From positions 1-64,000 of the forward strand of contig NZ_PGFQ01000004.1 in the NCBI RefSeq assembly GCF_029870955.1: a stretch of 64,000 bases of DNA. Direction: 5' to 3'. This DNA is from Sulfitobacter faviae (lineage in GTDB: Bacteria; Pseudomonadota; Alphaproteobacteria; Rhodobacterales; Rhodobacteraceae). The notes under the pieces were generated by a model. The model was not told the DNA's origin, searched no databases, and saw nothing but the letters and a program-made list of their open reading frames with translations. A program made the position numbers and the translations under genes. Shown here one piece after another: positions 60,202 through 64,000 of the stretch (positions within the stretch are counted from its first letter, which is position 1; every line of letters begins with the position of its first letter).

Positions 60202-60508
60202 AATTTTACAAGGTACTGTTATATATAAAGAAAATAAATCTTTCTTAGGAAGGGATGGTAAATTCTAGTGTTATCCTTCGGGATATTCACACAGGTTCTG
60301 CACGAACTCGCCACTTAGTACCGATAGTGTGGTGTCACTAGCGTGGTAATGAAATCGAACGGCGTTTACTGGATACTGGCGTTCGAGATTATTCTGGTGA
60401 ATGCGCGTTAAGCAGGACAATGCGCCGTCTTTCGGGCCGCACTCTACGGTGTGTTGGGCACAAACCTAACGCAGAACCATAGTCTGAGACCATCGTTGGT
60501 ATTGAAGC

Positions 60509-60910
60509 TAGTGGCCAGATGTGCCCCCACCTGTGCGCTTGGAAGAGTGCCAAGCACGTCACCGTCTGGCCTTGCTTGGCCTCAGGCAACAAAACTTCCG
60601 GAGAGAATTTGCTATCTTCGCGGAGACGACGGTCCTCCAGTCGTGCAGCCGATCTGTTTCGTCTGGTTGTCGTGACGATTGACAAAAAGCGACACGGCCT
60701 TGGGTGCCTTTTACCGGCGGCTGGGAACGCGCATAGGCAAGCGAAAGGCAGTGACGGCCACGGCGCGCAAGATCGCAATCTACGACTCCATCCGCTATAG
60801 CATCACCTATCAGGATAAGGACGCCGCAGCTTTTGATGATCGACATCGGCAACGCGTCTCTGAGACCTCCAGCAGCGTCTCAAACAATGGGCTATGCAAA
60901 ACCACTGTTG
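60509..60910 (+). pseudogene. IS110 C-terminal relic (second reading)
   Basis: Identical to 2170-2571, including the same frame breaks, so those breaks are real decay rather than contig-end errors. Confidence 0.75.
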
Positions 60911-60916
60911 AGACCT

Positions 60917-60978
60917 GAGACCCGGTTATGGCCACCCGCTGCGCAATTTGAGGGCTGCGCAGACGGCCATAACGTCTC
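60917..60978 (+). repeat. IS110-end hairpin (second reading of locus 1)
   Basis: Same stem as 2578-2639 with no differences. Confidence 0.75.
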
Positions 60979-60997
60979 CACGGCACTTCTTTCCGAC

Positions 60998-62307
60998 TGA
61001 ACTGGCCCCCATTTCGACCGGACACCTCGGACTGACCAAGGAGGCTTAAGGATAGCCTTAAGCACATGCTTATGTCTGCGATGGAAATCATTACTGATGG
61101 TGGGCGCCGTCGACGCTGGTCTGCGGCTGAAAAGCTGCGGATCGTTGAAGAGACCCTCTACGACGGGGATAGTGTTTCGGCCGTTGCTCGTCGTAATGGC
61201 GTGGCGCCCAATCTGTTGTATCGTTGGCGTAGATTGATGCTTGAGGGAGGGAGTGTCGCTGTGACAGGAGATGAAAGCGTGACCAGCAATAAGGCTGTTC
61301 GAGAGATGGAAGCCCGCGTTCGGGAGCTTGAGCGTCAGCTGGGACGCAAAACGCTGGAAGTGGAGATCTTGAAGGAAGCGCTCGACAAGTCCCGCTCAAA
61401 AAAACCGACCTTGCTTGCGCGTGCCTGCGGCACCTCAAACCGGGCGGTTCCCGATGAAGGCGGTGGCACAGACGTTAGGCGTATCCCGTTCGAACCTACA
61501 TGAACGGCAGAGGGGAAGCACGGAGCCGCGTCGGAGCTATTATAAAGCTCAGGACGCGGCGCTCTTGCCACGTATCGAGTGTTTGGTGGCGGAACGCCCA
61601 ACCTATGGCTACCGTCGGATCTGTGCAGTGCTGAACCTGGAACTCAAGGCAGAAGGCCTTGCCCCGGCAAATCATAAACGCGTCTATCGCAGGCCAATCA
61701 CCTGCTGCTGGAGCGATCCGGCTTCGACCGGCCCGAACGCGCCCACGATGGCAAGGTCATCATGATGCGGTCGAACTTGCGCTGGTGCTCTGACGGGCTG
61801 GAGTTCACCTGCTGGAATGGCGATGTTATCCGCGCGGCGTTCTTGCTCGATGCTCATGATCGCGAGGTCATCGCTTGGCGGGCTGTCGCCAATGCCGGGA
61901 TTAGCGGCTCGGACGTGCGTGACATGCTTCTGGAGGCCGTCGAAAAACGCTTCGGCAGCTATTACGCCCCAGAGGTTGTTGAGGTCTTATCCGACAATGG
62001 AAGCGCTTACACAGCAAAGGAAACCCGCATCTTCGCTCGCCAGATCGGCCTGAAGTCATGCTTCACCCCAGTCGCCAGCCCGCAATCTAACGGCATGTCC
62101 GAAGCCTTCGTAAAGACGCTCAAACGCGATTACGTACGCGTCAATCCACTACCCAATGCCGAAACCGTTTTGAATTTGATAGGAGAATGGATCGAGGACT
62201 ATAACGACAACCACCTAGACAGCGGCCTAAGATGGCGATCGCCTCGAGAGTTCATCAAGGCTAAAACCGAAACCGCTTAGGTGTCCGGTGAAACGGGGGC
62301 CGGTCCA
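60998..62307 (+). mobile_element. IS2-like IS3 element (second reading)
   Basis: Same as 2659-3968, with CCGAC direct repeats at 60993-60997 and 62308-62312. OrfA is at 61081-61503 and the frameshifted OrfB at 61454-62280, with the same break. Confidence 0.88.
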
Positions 62308-62312
62308 CCGAC

Positions 62313-62673
62313 ATGCTATGAGACCGAGTTCACCAGTCAAGCGATCTTAAAATGGGCCGACGAGAACAAGGTGCTTTGGCACTACATCGATCCGGGTAAG
62401 CCTCGGCAAAACGCTTTCGTTGAAAGCCTCAACGGCAGGCTTAGGGATGAGCTTCTGAACGAGGAAATCTTCGATAGTGTGGAGGACGCACGGAGCAAGC
62501 TTGCCCTCCGGCGTTATGATTACAACACGGTCAGACCGCACTCGTCCCTGGACAACCAGACACCGCAGCAAGCGCGCCGAGCGTTTGAGCAATCTGAGGG
62601 CTCCACGCCCGGCGCACTTGCGCCAGACGGAGAAGCCGAATACCGAAATCCAACCTGTAGACTCTCGTTATGA
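62313..62673 (+). pseudogene. IS3 OrfB C-terminal relic (second reading)
   Basis: Same as 3974-4334. Confidence 0.85.
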
Positions 62674-63082
62674 ACGATGATCCGGCGGAGGGCAGGTCTA
62701 AAAAAGGTAACAGGGCAGGGGTTGGGCGGATTCTGAGACCTAGATCAGGGAACTCAATAGGGAGTAAGTCAGACCTACACGCGTCAAACTTTGCATCACT
62801 TGCATTGTTTTAACAGTGCTGTGCAGCGCTTGAACTGATAGTTGGGCTAGGTTAGGCAGCGAAGAGCTCTTAACGTTACTTGATGCACGGCGTATCAAAC
62901 ATTCGCACGGAGTAAATTGGTGATGAAGAAAATATATGGGCACCCGTGGGAGCTTTTGCGTCGGACGCAACATCTCACGAAAACTGGAACAGTACTTAGA
63001 CAACCGAATTCAATCCAAGATATCTTTCCGAGAAACAGAAATACAATTATAAGCTACTTTTTTGCCAACTAAAGGGATCGGT

Positions 63083-64000
63083 ATGTCACCTAATAGAAAA
63101 ACTGGTCACGTTTGGTTGTTTTCAGAAAGTTGCACAGCTGAATTCTCCCAAGAACTAGCCGGAATATTTCCTAAAATCAAAAAGTTGAATGAAGGGACAG
63201 CTTCCAGTGAAGCTCATGTTTTTCAGAATCAAAAAGGAATTATCCTTGTTGGTCGCGGCCTCGTTGATACACTTGTAACTACAATAGCGCAACGCTCTGA
63301 TCCACTTGAAAAACTTGAAGAGTGGAAGTTAGAGACGGCGAACATCCTAGCAGTATATCGACGTAGCCGAAGAAAAGCCTCTATGTTTTTGATGGAGGAA
63401 ATTATAACTGATCCTAACCGTGCCATTCGAGAAGTTTCTCGTAAAACCGGGTACAATGTACGATATCCAACTACATTAACTAATGGGCAAAGTATAGAGC
63501 GAAGCGCATTGCACTGGTTGCTCGCCGAGGCTTTAGCTACAAGAGACGTTGAGGCGCAAAAGCTTAGCGAAGAACTTGAAGCGTCATCGATACCACTCGT
63601 TGAACGTAAGAAGGAAAAGCTTGATACGGCACTTGCTGCGTTGAAGTGCTGCGCTCAACTACAATACGACGCCGACGTAAAAGAACAGCAAAGTGTAGAA
63701 CTTGAAATTCTAGAAAAAAAAGTGTCGGATCAGCTAGAAGCCCTTATTGAAGCAGACACACAAGCAACTGAAGTCAAACTTCTTGTTGAGCAAGCTAATG
63801 CTACAAAAATAGAAATGACGCAGCTATTAGGTGAAAACCGATTTGCCGAAGCTGAGATCGAAATGCTCTTGTCTCAAATAATCTCGTTGCAACACTCGGT
63901 TGAAGAGGTATTCAATGAGCTTCAGGATGCACTACAGTATAAAGAAATAGCCTCTGAGCGAGATAGGGAAATATTAAGCCTGAATAACCGAATAGGAGAA
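63083..64000 (+). CDS. Coiled-coil protein, truncated by the window end (second reading)
   Basis: Same gene as 4744-5900, cut at the window edge in the coiled-coil region. The reading so far is identical. Confidence 0.75.
   Translation, partial: MSPNRKTGHVWLFSESCTAEFSQELAGIFPKIKKLNEGTASSEAHVFQNQKGIILVGRGLVDTLVTTIAQRSDPLEKLEEWKLETANILAVYRRSRRKASMFLMEEIITDPNRAIREVSRKTGYNVRYPTTLTNGQSIERSALHWLLAEALATRDVEAQKLSEELEASSIPLVERKKEKLDTALAALKCCAQLQYDADVKEQQSVELEILEKKVSDQLEALIEADTQATEVKLLVEQANATKIEMTQLLGENRFAEAEIEMLLSQIISLQHSVEEVFNELQDALQYKEIASERDREILSLNNRIGE

Larger units (their letters stand above)
58339..64000. repeat. Second copy of contig-end overlap (same DNA as 1-5661)
   Basis: Same locus as 1-5661 (offset 58338 to 58339). 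This reading is the better one before 59.88 kb; the first reading is better at 59890, where a G is lost here. Confidence 0.9.

Noticed and set aside
58339-64000. A true tandem duplication of parAB and the IS relics
   Set aside because: Differences cluster at the contig start and are one-base indels as in contig-end errors; a circular overlap explains them more simply.

Overview
The window is one circular plasmid of about 58.34 kb, read past its own start. Bases 1-5661 recur almost identically at 58339-64000. The two copies differ only by a few single-base indels, mostly in the first 1.6 kb, as expected for the overlapping ends of a long-read contig. Gene content points to a marine alphaproteobacterium of the Roseobacter group: a RepA-type initiator, a ParA with an extra N-terminal domain, a complete rmlCBDA rhamnose operon, CsgH-type curli genes and an exopolysaccharide locus. 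The layout resembles the RepA-type 'biofilm plasmids' known from this group. I cannot assign genus or compatibility group from sequence alone.

Layout. 56.3-60.2 kb (also 1-1.9 kb): repA, an iteron and DnaA-box origin, parA, parB and a parS-like palindrome. 2.2-4.3 kb: nested IS relics. 4.7-9.0 kb: an A+T-rich glycan block (coiled-coil protein, MptE/DUF115-like protein, two GT-B glycosyltransferases), closed at 9.1-9.9 kb by a second copy of the same chimeric IS110/IS3 relic. 10.0-13.0 kb: a DRE-TIM aldolase, CMP-KDO-synthetase-like and HAD phosphatase operon. 13.4-19.2 kb: coiled-coil protein, sulfotransferase and GDP-L-fucose synthesis (gmd, fcl, manC). 19.2-26.2 kb (minus): fucosyltransferase, GT2 enzymes and rmlCBDA. 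26.4-29.3 kb: cysD and cysNC for PAPS. 29.4-36.1 kb: an IS cluster (IS3 relic, IS21, ISNCY/IS1202-like, IS3). 36.2-43.1 kb (minus): pyruvyltransferase, sulfotransferase, GT2, GlfT2-like galactofuranosyltransferase, glf. 43.5-51.1 kb: a curli island (small exported proteins, an XRE-TPR regulator and a LuxR/CsgD-like regulator on minus; csgA, csgH, csgB, csgF, csgG and an IalB-like gene on plus). 51.2-56.2 kb: kpsT, kpsE and kpsM ABC polysaccharide export, a GT2 and galE.

How it fits together. The plasmid makes nucleotide sugars (dTDP-rhamnose, GDP-fucose, UDP-galactofuranose, perhaps a CMP-ulosonate) and the sulfate donor PAPS. It also carries transferases to assemble and to sulfate or pyruvylate a polymer, an ABC exporter to secrete it, and an amyloid fibre system with its own candidate regulators. 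It reads as a transferable surface-attachment and biofilm package.

Quality caveat. About twenty genes, including repA, parA and both nucleotide-sugar operons, are broken by a single missing base, usually in a short homopolymer, with the full family reading frame resuming at once. The overlap shows these are mostly sequencing errors, so I annotate such genes at full length and give the shift position.
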